A DNA stretch of 16,252 bases from Schlegelella_A sp038234975. GTDB taxonomy: Bacteria; Pseudomonadota; Gammaproteobacteria; Burkholderiales; Burkholderiaceae_C. The DNA lies in contig JBBSUK010000084.1 in the NCBI GenBank assembly GCA_038234975.1, forward strand, positions 1 to 16,252, in the 5' to 3' direction. A program made the position numbers and the translations under genes. The notes under the pieces are model-generated. The model was not told the DNA's origin. It did not search any database and saw only the letters and a list, made by a program, of their open reading frames with translations. This document shows positions 8,660 through 16,167 of this stretch, piece after piece (position 1 is the stretch's first letter; the number at the start of each line of letters is the position of its first letter).

Positions 8660-9513
8660 GCGCGGATCGCGGCAGCGGGCAAGACGGCGACTGGCTCGCC
8701 TTCGCGCGCGCCGCGGCGGATCAACCGCCGTTGCGCCCGCGCGAGCCGTTGCACCTCGACGTCGACGGCCACGCCGTGCGGGTCGGTTCGATCGAGGCCG
8801 ACTTGGCCGGGCGCATCGCGGCGGCCGGCCTGCCCCTGTCGCGCCTGCGACTCGGCTGGCAGGTCGACGCGCCGGCGGCGCCGTCGCTCGCCGTGATCGC
8901 CGCCTGGCTACACGACGCCGGCCTCGCCGGACCCTGGCGCGACGAGTTGCTCCCGGTCGTCGATGGCCGGGAGCACGCCGTCGCCGAGGTCGAGCGCTGC
9001 GTCGTTCGCGTGCTCGGGCTCACGACCTTCGCGGTGCATCTCGTCGGCCATGCGTTCGACGCAGGGCGCGTGTGGGTCCAGCAGCGCGCCTTCGACAAGG
9101 CGACCGACCCCGGCCTGTGGGACACGTTGATGGGCGGCCAGGTCGCCGCGGGCGAGACGATCGCGACCGCGCTGGCGCGCGAAACCCTGGAAGAAGCGGG
9201 GCTCGAAGTCGCGTCGCTCATCGACCTGCGCCGCGACGGGCGCATCACCGTGCGCCGCCCCGTGCCCGAGGGCTACCTGGTCGAGCACCTCGATGTCTGG
9301 TCGGCGCGTCTGCCCCAGGGCGTCGAGCCGGTCAACCGCGACGGCGAAGTCGAGCGCTTCGAATGCCTCGACGCCGCCGCGCTCGACGAGCGGCTCGCGC
9401 GTGGCGACTTCACGCTGGAGGCATCGCTGATGCTGGCTGAGGCGACGGCGGCGCTTCGCCACGGCGGCGCTGCTGCCACGCCACCAGCGCCAGCAACAGC
9501 AAGGCCGGGATGA
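8656..9513 (+). CDS. Nudix hydrolase with N-terminal DUF4743-type domain
   Basis: A 285-residue protein starting at the ATG at 8656, which overlaps the ligA stop by 4 bases (ATGA); GGGAAGG just upstream is a plausible ribosome binding site. The Nudix box is intact: G161-x5-E167-x7-R175-E176-x2-E179-E180-x-G182, which binds the metal used to hydrolyse nucleoside diphosphate-linked compounds. About 130 residues precede the catalytic domain, including LRLGWQVDAP and the AVHLVGHAFDAGRVWVQQRA segment, a layout like the DUF4743/Nudix proteins related to yeast YJR142W and plant thiamine-diphosphate-type Nudix enzymes. The substrate is unknown. The last 35 codons overlap the convergent TRAP permease gene, and this tail is Ala/Pro-rich and probably not part of the fold. 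Confidence 0.9.
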   Translation: MSADRGSGQDGDWLAFARAAADQPPLRPREPLHLDVDGHAVRVGSIEADLAGRIAAAGLPLSRLRLGWQVDAPAAPSLAVIAAWLHDAGLAGPWRDELLPVVDGREHAVAEVERCVVRVLGLTTFAVHLVGHAFDAGRVWVQQRAFDKATDPGLWDTLMGGQVAAGETIATALARETLEEAGLEVASLIDLRRDGRITVRRPVPEGYLVEHLDVWSARLPQGVEPVNRDGEVERFECLDAAALDERLARGDFTLEASLMLAEATAALRHGGAAATPPAPATARPG

Positions 9514-12019
9514 AAAGCCACTCCTTCGCGTAGCGCTCGCGCTCGATCTCGATGCCGGTGATCTTGAACCCCTGTTCGAAGCCGGCCTTGTCGGCTGCGC
9601 TGTTGAGGCCGACCGACATGACCTGCGTGCCGGTCGGCAGCACCATCACGCGCATCCCTGCGCCGGCCATGCGCTGCACGCCGGTGCTGCCGTCGCCGAG
9701 CGGCAGCAGCACCGTCTTCTTCACGTCCTTGCCTTCGAGCGTCGTCCCGGCGATGCGCACGCGCATGCGCGCGTTGGCCGGAGCCGTCGCCGCCCGCTCG
9801 ACGAGCGACGTCGCGGGAACGACCTCGTAGCGCTCGCTTGCGAGATCGAGCCAGAACCCGGGCCGAAGCAGCGTGAAGGTGATCAGCAGCAGCAGCGCCG
9901 ACTCCCACCAGCGGCTGCGCGTGAAGAACCATCCCTGCGAACCTGCCGCGAAAGCCAGCATGGCGGTCACGGCGGCGACGACGACGAGCACGAACTGCCA
10001 CCACGAGTCGATGCCGATCATCAGCAGCTGCGGGTTGAAGATGAACATGAACGGCAGGATGGCGGTGCGGCTCGAGTACCAGAACGCCGTGATGCCGGTC
10101 TTGATCGGATCGGCTCGCGAGATCGCCGCGGCGGCGAACGAGGCCAGGCCCACTGGCGGCGTCACGTCGGCCATCAGCCCGAAGTAGAAGACGAACATGT
10201 GCACGGCGACGAGCGGGACGACCAGCCCGGACTGCGCGCCGAGCTCGACGACGACAGGCGCCATCAGCGTCGAGACGACGATGTAGCTCGCCGTCGTCGG
10301 CATGCCCATGCCGAGCACCAGGCAGATGAAGGCCACCAGCAGCAGCATGGCGATGATGTTGCCGGCCGAGACGACCTCGACGAACTCGGTCATCACCAGC
10401 CCGAAGCCGGTCACCGATACGGTGCCGACGATGATGCCGGCCGCCGCCGTCGCCAGGGCGATGCCGATCATGTTGCGCGCGCCCTTCTCGAGGCCGTCGA
10501 TCAGGTCGACGATGCCGGCGCGCAACGTCGCCAGGGGCTTCGGCTGATTGCGGAAGAACGCCAGCAGCGGCCGCTGCGTCAGCAGGATGACCACCAGCAG
10601 CACGGTCGCGTAGAACGCCGACAGGCCCGGCGACAGCTCCTCGACGAGCAGCGCCCACACCAGCACGACGATCGGCAGCAGGTAGTGCAGGCCGGCGAGC
10701 AGCGTTTCCTTCAGTGGCGGCAGCGTCAGCACCGGCGCGTCAGGGTCGTCGATGGTGAGGTCGGGCTCCTTGGCCACCTGCCGCACGACGAGCACATAGA
10801 CGACTGCGATCAGCCCCAGCACCAGCCACGAGGCGCCGGGGCCGAGCAGTGGCTTGAGCCAGCCGAGCGCGTAGTAGACGACGTTGCCGACGATGACGAT
10901 GCCGGCGAGCGTCATGACGACGCCGGCCAGGCGCTTCCACGCCGAGACGCCGCGCGCCGCCGGAATGCCCTCGATCCCGGCCTTGCAGGCCTCGAGATGC
11001 ACGATGTAGAAGAGGGCGATGTACGAGATGATCGCCGGCAGGAACGCGTTCTTGACGATCTCGGAGTAGGGCACGCCGACGTACTCGGCCATCAGGAATG
11101 CCGCCGCGCCCATCACCGGCGGCATGATCTGCCCGTCGACCCCGGCCGCGACCTCGATCGCACCGGCCTTCTGCGCCGAGTAGCCGACGCGCTTCATGAG
11201 CGGGATCGTGAAGGTGCCGCAGGTGACGACGTTGGCCACCGACGAACCCGAGATCATTCCCATCAGCCCGGACGAGACGACCGCTGCCTTCGCCGGGCCG
11301 CCGCGCATGTGGCCGAGCATCGCGAACGCGACCTTGATGAAGTAGTTGCCGGCGCCGGCCTTCTCGAGCAGCGAGCCGAACAGCACGAACAGGAAGATGT
11401 AGCTCGCCGAGACGCCGAGCGCCACGCCGAACACGCCTTCGGTGGTGAGCCAGAAATGCGACACCGCCTTGTTCAGCGACACGCCCTTGTGCGCGATCAC
11501 GTCGGGCATGTGCGGCCCGGCGAACGCGTAGACGAGCATCAGGATGGCGATGATCGCCAGCGGCGGGCCGACGACGCGCCGCGTCGCTTCGAGCAGCAGG
11601 ATCATGCCGACCACCGCGGCGACCATGTCCATCGTCGTCGGCAGGCCGGGACGGGTCGAGATCTCGCGGTAGAAGAGGAACAGGTAGGCGCCGCAGAACG
11701 CAGCGACGGCCGCGAGCACCCAGTCCTGCAGCGGAATTCGGTCGCGAGGCGAGCGCTTGGCGAACGGGAACGCGAGGTAGGCGAGGAAGAGGCCGAAGCC
11801 GAGATGCAGCGAGCGCATCTCGGTCGAATTCAGGACGAAGGCGTTGAAGGTGAACGGCAGCGGCGACGCATACCAGAGCTGCAGCAGCGACCACGCCAGG
11901 CAGGTCCACGCGACCACGCGCGCCGGCCACCCGGAGGGCGAGCGCCCTCCGAGGTCGGCTTCCTGTACGAGGGTGGCCGCGCGTGCGTCGGCGTCGGAGC
12001 TGGCGGCGTCGCGGGCCAC
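9410..12019 (-). CDS. TRAP transporter fused permease (4TM/12TM) with C-terminal DUF3394
   Basis: An 869-residue inner membrane protein that drives uptake of an organic acid with a sodium or proton gradient, receiving substrate from the TAXI protein encoded just upstream. It starts at a GTG at 12019 preceded by AAGGA at a spacing of 8. After a 30-residue cytoplasmic leader, the DctQ-like small-subunit helices occupy roughly 33-190, followed by the DctM-like large subunit at about 200-690, with SSGLMGMISGSSVANVVTCG and GVDGQIMPPVMGAAAFLMAEY typical of TRAP permeases. The C-terminal part (about 700-840) matches DUF3394 and contains a PDZ-like stretch (SAADKAGFEQGFKITGI), ending in one more membrane helix. 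The fused single-chain form is the standard partner of TAXI binding proteins. Its 3' end overlaps the convergent Nudix gene by 104 bases. Confidence 0.95.
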   Translation of the reverse strand: MARDAASSDADARAATLVQEADLGGRSPSGWPARVVAWTCLAWSLLQLWYASPLPFTFNAFVLNSTEMRSLHLGFGLFLAYLAFPFAKRSPRDRIPLQDWVLAAVAAFCGAYLFLFYREISTRPGLPTTMDMVAAVVGMILLLEATRRVVGPPLAIIAILMLVYAFAGPHMPDVIAHKGVSLNKAVSHFWLTTEGVFGVALGVSASYIFLFVLFGSLLEKAGAGNYFIKVAFAMLGHMRGGPAKAAVVSSGLMGMISGSSVANVVTCGTFTIPLMKRVGYSAQKAGAIEVAAGVDGQIMPPVMGAAAFLMAEYVGVPYSEIVKNAFLPAIISYIALFYIVHLEACKAGIEGIPAARGVSAWKRLAGVVMTLAGIVIVGNVVYYALGWLKPLLGPGASWLVLGLIAVVYVLVVRQVAKEPDLTIDDPDAPVLTLPPLKETLLAGLHYLLPIVVLVWALLVEELSPGLSAFYATVLLVVILLTQRPLLAFFRNQPKPLATLRAGIVDLIDGLEKGARNMIGIALATAAAGIIVGTVSVTGFGLVMTEFVEVVSAGNIIAMLLLVAFICLVLGMGMPTTASYIVVSTLMAPVVVELGAQSGLVVPLVAVHMFVFYFGLMADVTPPVGLASFAAAAISRADPIKTGITAFWYSSRTAILPFMFIFNPQLLMIGIDSWWQFVLVVVAAVTAMLAFAAGSQGWFFTRSRWWESALLLLITFTLLRPGFWLDLASERYEVVPATSLVERAATAPANARMRVRIAGTTLEGKDVKKTVLLPLGDGSTGVQRMAGAGMRVMVLPTGTQVMSVGLNSAADKAGFEQGFKITGIEIERERYAKEWLFIPALLLLALVAWQQRRRGEAPPSPQPASAMPPA

Positions 12020-12027
12020 GTTCGCGG

Positions 12028-12032
12028 TCCTT
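12028..12032 (-). promoter_or_regulatory. Ribosome binding site deciding the GTG start of the TRAP permease
   Basis: On the minus strand AAGGA is followed by 8 bases and then GTG. It lies in the 19-base gap after the TAXI gene stop and supports the GTG as start. Confidence 0.6.
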
Positions 12033-12038
12033 GCGCCC

Positions 12039-13040
12039 TTACTTCATCCAGCCCTTCTCCTTGTAGTAGCGCATCGCGCCTTCATGGATGGGCGCCGAGA
12101 GGCCGTCCTTGATCATGTTCTTCGCATCGAGGTGGGCGAACGCCGGGTGCAGCTTCTTGAACTCGTCGAGGTTCTCGAACACGGCCTTGGTGATCGTGTA
12201 GACCGTGTCGGCCGGGACCTTGGCCGAGGTCACCATGGTCGCCAGCACGCCGTAGGTGGGCGTGGGCTGCGGGTTGTTGGCGTAGATCCCGCCGGGGATC
12301 GTGACCTTCGCGAGGTAGGGGTGCTTGGCGACGAGCCCGTCGACCGCGGCGTCCACCAGCGGCACCAGCTTGGCGCCGCAGGTCGTCGTCGGGTCCTGGA
12401 TGTTGGCCGACGGGTGGCCGACGCCGTAGAAGAACGCGTCGATCTTGTTGTCGCACAGGGCAGGGCCGTGCTCGTCGGCCTTGAGCTCGGAGGCGAGCGC
12501 GAGGTCGGAGCTCTTCATGCCCTCGGCGGCCATCAGCTCGTCCATCGCCGAGCGGGTGCCGGAGCCGGGGTTGCCGACGTTGAGGCGCTTGCCCTTGAGG
12601 TCGGCGAACTTGGTGATGTTGGCCTCCTTGCGGGCGACGAGCGTGAACGGCTCGGGATGCACCGAGAACACCGCGCGCAGGTCCTTGTCGGCCTCCTTGA
12701 ACGAGCCGGCGCCGTTGTAGTCCTGGAACTGAACGTCGGACTGGGCCATGCCGAAATCGAGCTCGCCGCTCTTGATCGCGTTGACGTTGTAGACCGAGCC
12801 GCCGGTCGACTCGACCGAGCAGCGGATGCCGGTCTTGGCGCGGTCCTTGTTGACGAGGCGGCAGATGGAGCCGCCGACGGCGTAGTACACGCCGGTGACG
12901 CCGCCGGTGCCGATGGTGACGAACTTCTGCTGCGCTGCGGCCGGAAGCGGAAAGGCGATCGCGGCGACGACGGCTGCGAGCGCGACGCCGGGAAGGGCGG
13001 CGGCCAGGCGGCGGCGTGTCCAGGGTGTTTGACGTTGCAT
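12039..13040 (-). CDS. TAXI family TRAP transporter solute-binding protein
   Basis: A 333-residue periplasmic binding protein that captures the substrate for the TRAP permease encoded 19 bases downstream. Residues 1-36 form a Sec signal peptide: an RRR basic start, a hydrophobic core and a cleavage site after PAAA, before QQKFVTIGTG. The mature N-terminus with GTGGVTGVYYAVGGSICRLVN is the hallmark of the TAXI family, and 'VGNPGSGTRSAMDELM' and 'FFYGVGHPSANIQD' match its two lobes. The ATG at 13040 was chosen because it begins the signal peptide and has GAGGAG 10 bases upstream; the open frame continues upstream but only as a shadow of the next gene. The ligand cannot be read from the sequence; known TAXI proteins bind glutamate, other dicarboxylates or related acids. 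Operon context suggests an amino or keto acid. Confidence 0.96.
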   Translation of the reverse strand: MQRQTPWTRRRLAAALPGVALAAVVAAIAFPLPAAAQQKFVTIGTGGVTGVYYAVGGSICRLVNKDRAKTGIRCSVESTGGSVYNVNAIKSGELDFGMAQSDVQFQDYNGAGSFKEADKDLRAVFSVHPEPFTLVARKEANITKFADLKGKRLNVGNPGSGTRSAMDELMAAEGMKSSDLALASELKADEHGPALCDNKIDAFFYGVGHPSANIQDPTTTCGAKLVPLVDAAVDGLVAKHPYLAKVTIPGGIYANNPQPTPTYGVLATMVTSAKVPADTVYTITKAVFENLDEFKKLHPAFAHLDAKNMIKDGLSAPIHEGAMRYYKEKGWMK

Positions 13041-13050
13041 GGTGAAGGTA

Positions 13051-13057
13051 CTCCTCA
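13051..13057 (-). promoter_or_regulatory. Ribosome binding site of the TAXI gene overlapping the BKACE stop
   Basis: On the minus strand TGAGGAG fuses the BKACE stop codon (TGA) with a GAGGAG Shine-Dalgarno 10 bases before the TAXI ATG. Ribosomes ending on BKACE would sit on this site, which suggests translational coupling. Confidence 0.65.
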
Positions 13058-13903
13058 GGTGGGGCTGGAAAGGGCCGCCGGTCGGCGGGCATCGGAAAAG
13101 AGTTCGCGAGTCTCGTCGAGCGTCGCAAGGCGCATGCCGAGCGCTTCGAGCGCGGCGCGGCATGCCGTGACGAGGGAGGCGTTGTCGGCCGCAGGTGCGC
13201 CGTCTTCGCGGTGCAGGTTGTTCTCGAAGCCGACCCGCACGTGGCCGCCGAGCAGCGCGCCGGTGACGACGCAGTGCAGCTCGTCGTCGCCGAAGGCGCA
13301 GACCGACCACGGCCAGCCTGGAGGCAGTGCGGCCACCAGCGGCGGCAGCTCGGCCGGACGCCCGGCACGCTGGTCGGCGTAGGCGCCGAGCACGAAGAGC
13401 ACGTGCGGCGTGCGCTGCGGCACGGTGCCGCGCTCGTGCAGGGCCAGGAAGCGGGCGAGGTCGGCGGCGTCGTAGACGATGTACTGGACCCGTGCGCCGC
13501 GGTCGTGCAGTTCGGCGAGGAAGGCAGTCGCTTCGTCGACTTGCCGCGCGTCGCCGAACAGCTCGCGCACTGCGATCGACAGCGCCTCGGGCGACAGCGC
13601 GCGCGCGTGCGCCATCTGCTCGGCGGCACCGTAGCGGCCGCCGGCCTCGGTCGTCACCTGCAGCAGCAGCCGGTCGCCGACGCGGTCCCGGATCGCGTCG
13701 ATCGCGGCGCGGTAGCGGTCGGCGTCGAGGCTGTGCCGGCCGTCGTCGTCGCGCACGTGAAGGTGCAGCATCGAAGCGCCTGCGGCGAGGCAGTCGGCCG
13801 CGCACCGGGCGAGCTCGGCGGGCGTGATCGGCAGCAGGGCGTGGTCGACCCGGCTGCGCCTCGCGCCGTTCGGCGCCACCGCGATCGCCACGGCGCGGGT
13901 CAT
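13055..13903 (-). CDS. Beta-keto acid cleavage enzyme (BKACE, DUF849)
   Basis: A 282-residue zinc enzyme of the family founded by 3-keto-5-aminohexanoate cleavage enzyme (Kce). Members condense a beta-keto acid with acetyl-CoA and release acetoacetate plus a new CoA ester. The ATG at 13903 overlaps the aminotransferase stop by 4 bases. The protein is a TIM barrel with the metal-binding HLHVRD motif (H47, H49) after the AGASM strand, and the third ligand is E227 in VRVGFENN. R223 sits four residues before E227, as R226 and E230 do in Kce. The residue after the glutamate is Asn, where Kce has Asp231, so the substrate set may differ from Kce. The length is normal for the family. The next gene downstream is the TAXI binding protein, 14 bases on, and the gene upstream is a class III aminotransferase that could supply the keto acid. 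Confidence 0.93.
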   Translation of the reverse strand: MTRAVAIAVAPNGARRSRVDHALLPITPAELARCAADCLAAGASMLHLHVRDDDGRHSLDADRYRAAIDAIRDRVGDRLLLQVTTEAGGRYGAAEQMAHARALSPEALSIAVRELFGDARQVDEATAFLAELHDRGARVQYIVYDAADLARFLALHERGTVPQRTPHVLFVLGAYADQRAGRPAELPPLVAALPPGWPWSVCAFGDDELHCVVTGALLGGHVRVGFENNLHREDGAPAADNASLVTACRAALEALGMRLATLDETRELFSDARRPAALSSPT

Positions 13904-15261
13904 GCGGGCCGTCCCGGCTGTCCCGGCTGTCCGGGCCGTTCGGCGATCGCGGCATCGACCGCGTCGCCCAGTCGTTCCACGATCTCGTCGATCTCGGCGG
14001 GCGTGCTGACGAACGGCGGCGCCAGCAGGACGTGGTCGCCGCGCTGACCGTCGACGGTGCCGCCCGACGGGTAGACCATCAGGCCGCGTGCCATCGCCGC
14101 TGCCTTGACCCGGGTGTGCATCGAGCGCGCCGGATCGAACGGCTCTTTCGTCGCCCGGTCGGCGACGAGCTCGATCGCCATGAACAGGCCGCGACCGCGG
14201 ATGTCGCCGACGGCCGGGTGGGCGTCGAAACGCTCGTGCAGGCGCGTCGCCAGCCGCTGCCCGAGCGTGCGCACGGCGTCGAGCAGGTGGTCGCGCCGGA
14301 TCACCTGCTGAACGGCGAGCGCCGCGGCGCACGCGACAGGGTGACCGATGTAGGTGTGGCCATGCTGGAAGCGGCCGCTGCCGCAGGCGATCGCGTCGAC
14401 GATGCGCTTCTGCGCGATCACGGCGCCGATCGGCTGGTAACCGCCACCGAGACCCTTGGCGACGACGACGAGGTCGGCGACGACATCCTCCTGCTCGGTC
14501 GCATAGAGCGTTCCGGTGCGGCCCATGCCGCACATCACCTCGTCGGCCAGGAACAGGATGCCGTGCCGGTCGCAGACCTCGCGGACGCGGCGGAAGTAGC
14601 CCGGCACCGGCGGCAGGACGCCGGCCGTGGCGCCGCCCACCGTCTCGGCACAGAAGGCGATCACCGTCTCGGGGCCGAGTGCCTGCACGGCCGCTTCGAG
14701 CTCGGCTGCGAGGCGCTCGCCATAGGCCTCGGGCGTCTCGTCGTCGCGGCGGTCCCGGTATTCGTAGCACGGCGCGACGTGCGTCACGTCGATCAGCAGC
14801 GGCGCGAACTGGCGACGCCGCCACGCGTTGCCGCCGACGGCGAGCGCGCCCAGCGTGTTGCCGTGGTAGCTCTGCCGCCTGGCGATGAAGTGGCGTCGCT
14901 CGGGCTGGCCGATCTCGACGAAGTACTGCCGGGCGAGCTTGAGCGCCGCCTCGATCGCCTCGCTTCCGCCCGAGACGAAATAGGCGTGCGAACTTCCCGC
15001 AGGCGCGTGCGCGAGCAGGTCGTCGGCGAGGGTTTCGGCGACCTCGGTCGTGAAGAAGCTGGTGTGGGCGTAGGCGATCCGGTCGATCTGCGCGTGCATG
15101 GCCGCGACGACATCGGGGTGACCGTGGCCGAGGCACGAGACGGCGGCGCCACCCGAGGCGTCGAGGTACTCGCGGCCGTCGGCGTCGACGATCGTGATGC
15201 CGTGGCCGGAGACGGCCAGCGGCAGGGTCCCGGCGATCTGGCGATGCAGGATGTGGGTCAC
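13900..15261 (-). CDS. Class III PLP-dependent aminotransferase
   Basis: A 453-residue fold-type I enzyme, of the omega-amino acid/beta-amino acid:pyruvate and adenosylmethionine-8-amino-7-oxononanoate type, that moves an amino group from a substrate to a keto acid. It starts at a GTG at 15261; the ATG at 15290 is out of frame. Typical segments are LDASGGAAVSCLGHGHP, FVSGGSEAIEAALKLARQYF for phosphate binding, SYHGNTLGALAVGG, LADEVMCGMGRTG with D240 contacting the PLP nitrogen, and AKGLGGGYQPIGA with K269 as the Schiff-base lysine. The C-terminus ends in a small Gly-Gln-Pro repeat. No good Shine-Dalgarno is visible before the GTG. The stop overlaps the BKACE start. Substrate is unknown; neighbours suggest the product is a beta-keto acid. 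Confidence 0.95.
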   Translation of the reverse strand: MTHILHRQIAGTLPLAVSGHGITIVDADGREYLDASGGAAVSCLGHGHPDVVAAMHAQIDRIAYAHTSFFTTEVAETLADDLLAHAPAGSSHAYFVSGGSEAIEAALKLARQYFVEIGQPERRHFIARRQSYHGNTLGALAVGGNAWRRRQFAPLLIDVTHVAPCYEYRDRRDDETPEAYGERLAAELEAAVQALGPETVIAFCAETVGGATAGVLPPVPGYFRRVREVCDRHGILFLADEVMCGMGRTGTLYATEQEDVVADLVVVAKGLGGGYQPIGAVIAQKRIVDAIACGSGRFQHGHTYIGHPVACAAALAVQQVIRRDHLLDAVRTLGQRLATRLHERFDAHPAVGDIRGRGLFMAIELVADRATKEPFDPARSMHTRVKAAAMARGLMVYPSGGTVDGQRGDHVLLAPPFVSTPAEIDEIVERLGDAVDAAIAERPGQPGQPGRPA

Positions 15262-15293
15262 GCCCGTAGTTTGCTTCGCGGAAGCGGCATGGC

Positions 15294-15313
15294 GCCCGGG
15301 CAGTTTCCCGGGC
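15294..15313. repeat. Hairpin GCCCGGG/CCCGGGC between hydrolase and aminotransferase genes
   Basis: GCCCGGG (15294-15300) and CCCGGGC (15307-15313) are perfect 7-base arms with a 6-base loop. It lies downstream of the hairpin at 15320-15349 on the minus strand, with no T-run. The function is uncertain; it may be part of a terminator or attenuator. Confidence 0.35.
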
Positions 15314-15319
15314 CTCGAT

Positions 15320-15349
15320 CCGGTGCCGCGGTCAGGCCGCCAGCACCGG
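15320..15349 (-). terminator. Strong stem-loop directly after the hydrolase stop
   Basis: Arms CCGGTGC (15320-15326) and GCACCGG (15343-15349) enclose a second paired block GCGG (15328-15331) with CCGC (15337-15340) and a 5-base loop, so about 11 GC-rich pairs. It begins 2 bases after the hydrolase stop on the minus strand. There is no T-run, so it is a candidate terminator or 3' stabiliser, not a proven one. Confidence 0.4.
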
Positions 15350-15351
15350 CT

Positions 15352-16167
15352 TCATGCGGTGATCGCGCGGCGCAGTGCGTCGAGCAGCGCATCCGGCGCC
15401 TCGGTCATCAGCGCGTGGCCGGCGTCGATCGAGACCGGGACGACGTTCAGTGCGGCGGCGAGCGCGGCCGCGTGCCTGGCCTGCGTCATCAGGTCTCGCC
15501 GTCCCAGGATCATCGTCGTCGGGCAGGTGATGCGCGCCGCCGCTTCGAGGCCGTCTTGGTAGGCGTTGCAAGCATGGAAGTCAGTGAGGAACAGGTTGCC
15601 GGTCGGGTCGGCAGCCTGGATCCGGCGCATCAGCGCGACGTTGCCGCCGGCCAGCCACGCGCCCGGCCCCGGAAACGACGGCTTGGCCGCCTGCGTCGAG
15701 TGCGACCACGCGTTGACGCTGTCGATCGCCGCGTGCGGGTCGCTCGCCGCCAGCTCGAGCAGCGCCGGCGACACGACCATCGGATACGCCGTGCCGACCA
15801 TCGCCAGATGCCGCGCCAGAGATGGAACGCGGCTCGCCGCTTCGAGCGCGACGAGCGAGCCCATGCTGTGGCCGACGAAGCTCGCCGCCGTCACGCCGGC
15901 CGTGTCGAGCAGCGCCAGCAGCCAGTCGGCCATCGGCTCGACCGTTTTCAGCGCCGGCCCTGCGCTCCGACCGTGGCCGGGTAAGTCGACGGCGAGAACA
16001 CCGTGGCCGTGGTGCGCGAACCAGCGCGCGAGCAGCGTCCACACGCTGTGGTCGTGCAGGGCACCGTGCACGAACACGACCGTCGGCAGCGCTGCGTCGA
16101 ACGGCTTGCCGCCGGTGTACGCGTAGGCCTCGCGGCGCCCCGCCGGGCCGTCGACCGTCCACTTCAC
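15352..16167 (-). CDS. Alpha/beta hydrolase
   Basis: A 271-residue serine hydrolase of the alpha/beta fold, likely cytoplasmic since no signal peptide is seen. The GTG at 16167 overlaps the stop of the upstream PLP enzyme gene (GTGA), so the two are coupled. The oxyanion segment is VVFVHGALHDHSVW (residues 30-43), the nucleophile elbow is GHSMG with S101, the acid is D225 in LGRRDLMT, and the base is H251 in DAGHALMTE, so the triad is complete. A cap region lies at about 130-210 with Pro- and Trp-rich sequence (HSTQAAKPSFPGPGAW). The nearest families are esterases, enol-lactonases and similar hydrolases; the substrate is unknown. The gene order with a Cys/Met PLP enzyme upstream does not fix a role. 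Confidence 0.93.
   Translation of the reverse strand: MKWTVDGPAGRREAYAYTGGKPFDAALPTVVFVHGALHDHSVWTLLARWFAHHGHGVLAVDLPGHGRSAGPALKTVEPMADWLLALLDTAGVTAASFVGHSMGSLVALEAASRVPSLARHLAMVGTAYPMVVSPALLELAASDPHAAIDSVNAWSHSTQAAKPSFPGPGAWLAGGNVALMRRIQAADPTGNLFLTDFHACNAYQDGLEAAARITCPTTMILGRRDLMTQARHAAALAAALNVVPVSIDAGHALMTEAPDALLDALRRAITA

Noticed and set aside
10199..12112. 637-codon plus-strand frame opposite the TRAP permease
   Set aside because: The translation is Asp/His/Arg/Gln-rich without any hydrophobic core, a shadow of the membrane protein gene on the other strand.
15288..15290. ATG upstream of the aminotransferase as an alternative start
   Set aside because: It is 29 bases from the GTG and therefore out of frame.
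14032..15984. 650-codon plus-strand frame opposite the aminotransferase and hydrolase
   Set aside because: It crosses the boundary and the hairpin gap of two well-supported genes and is compositionally biased.
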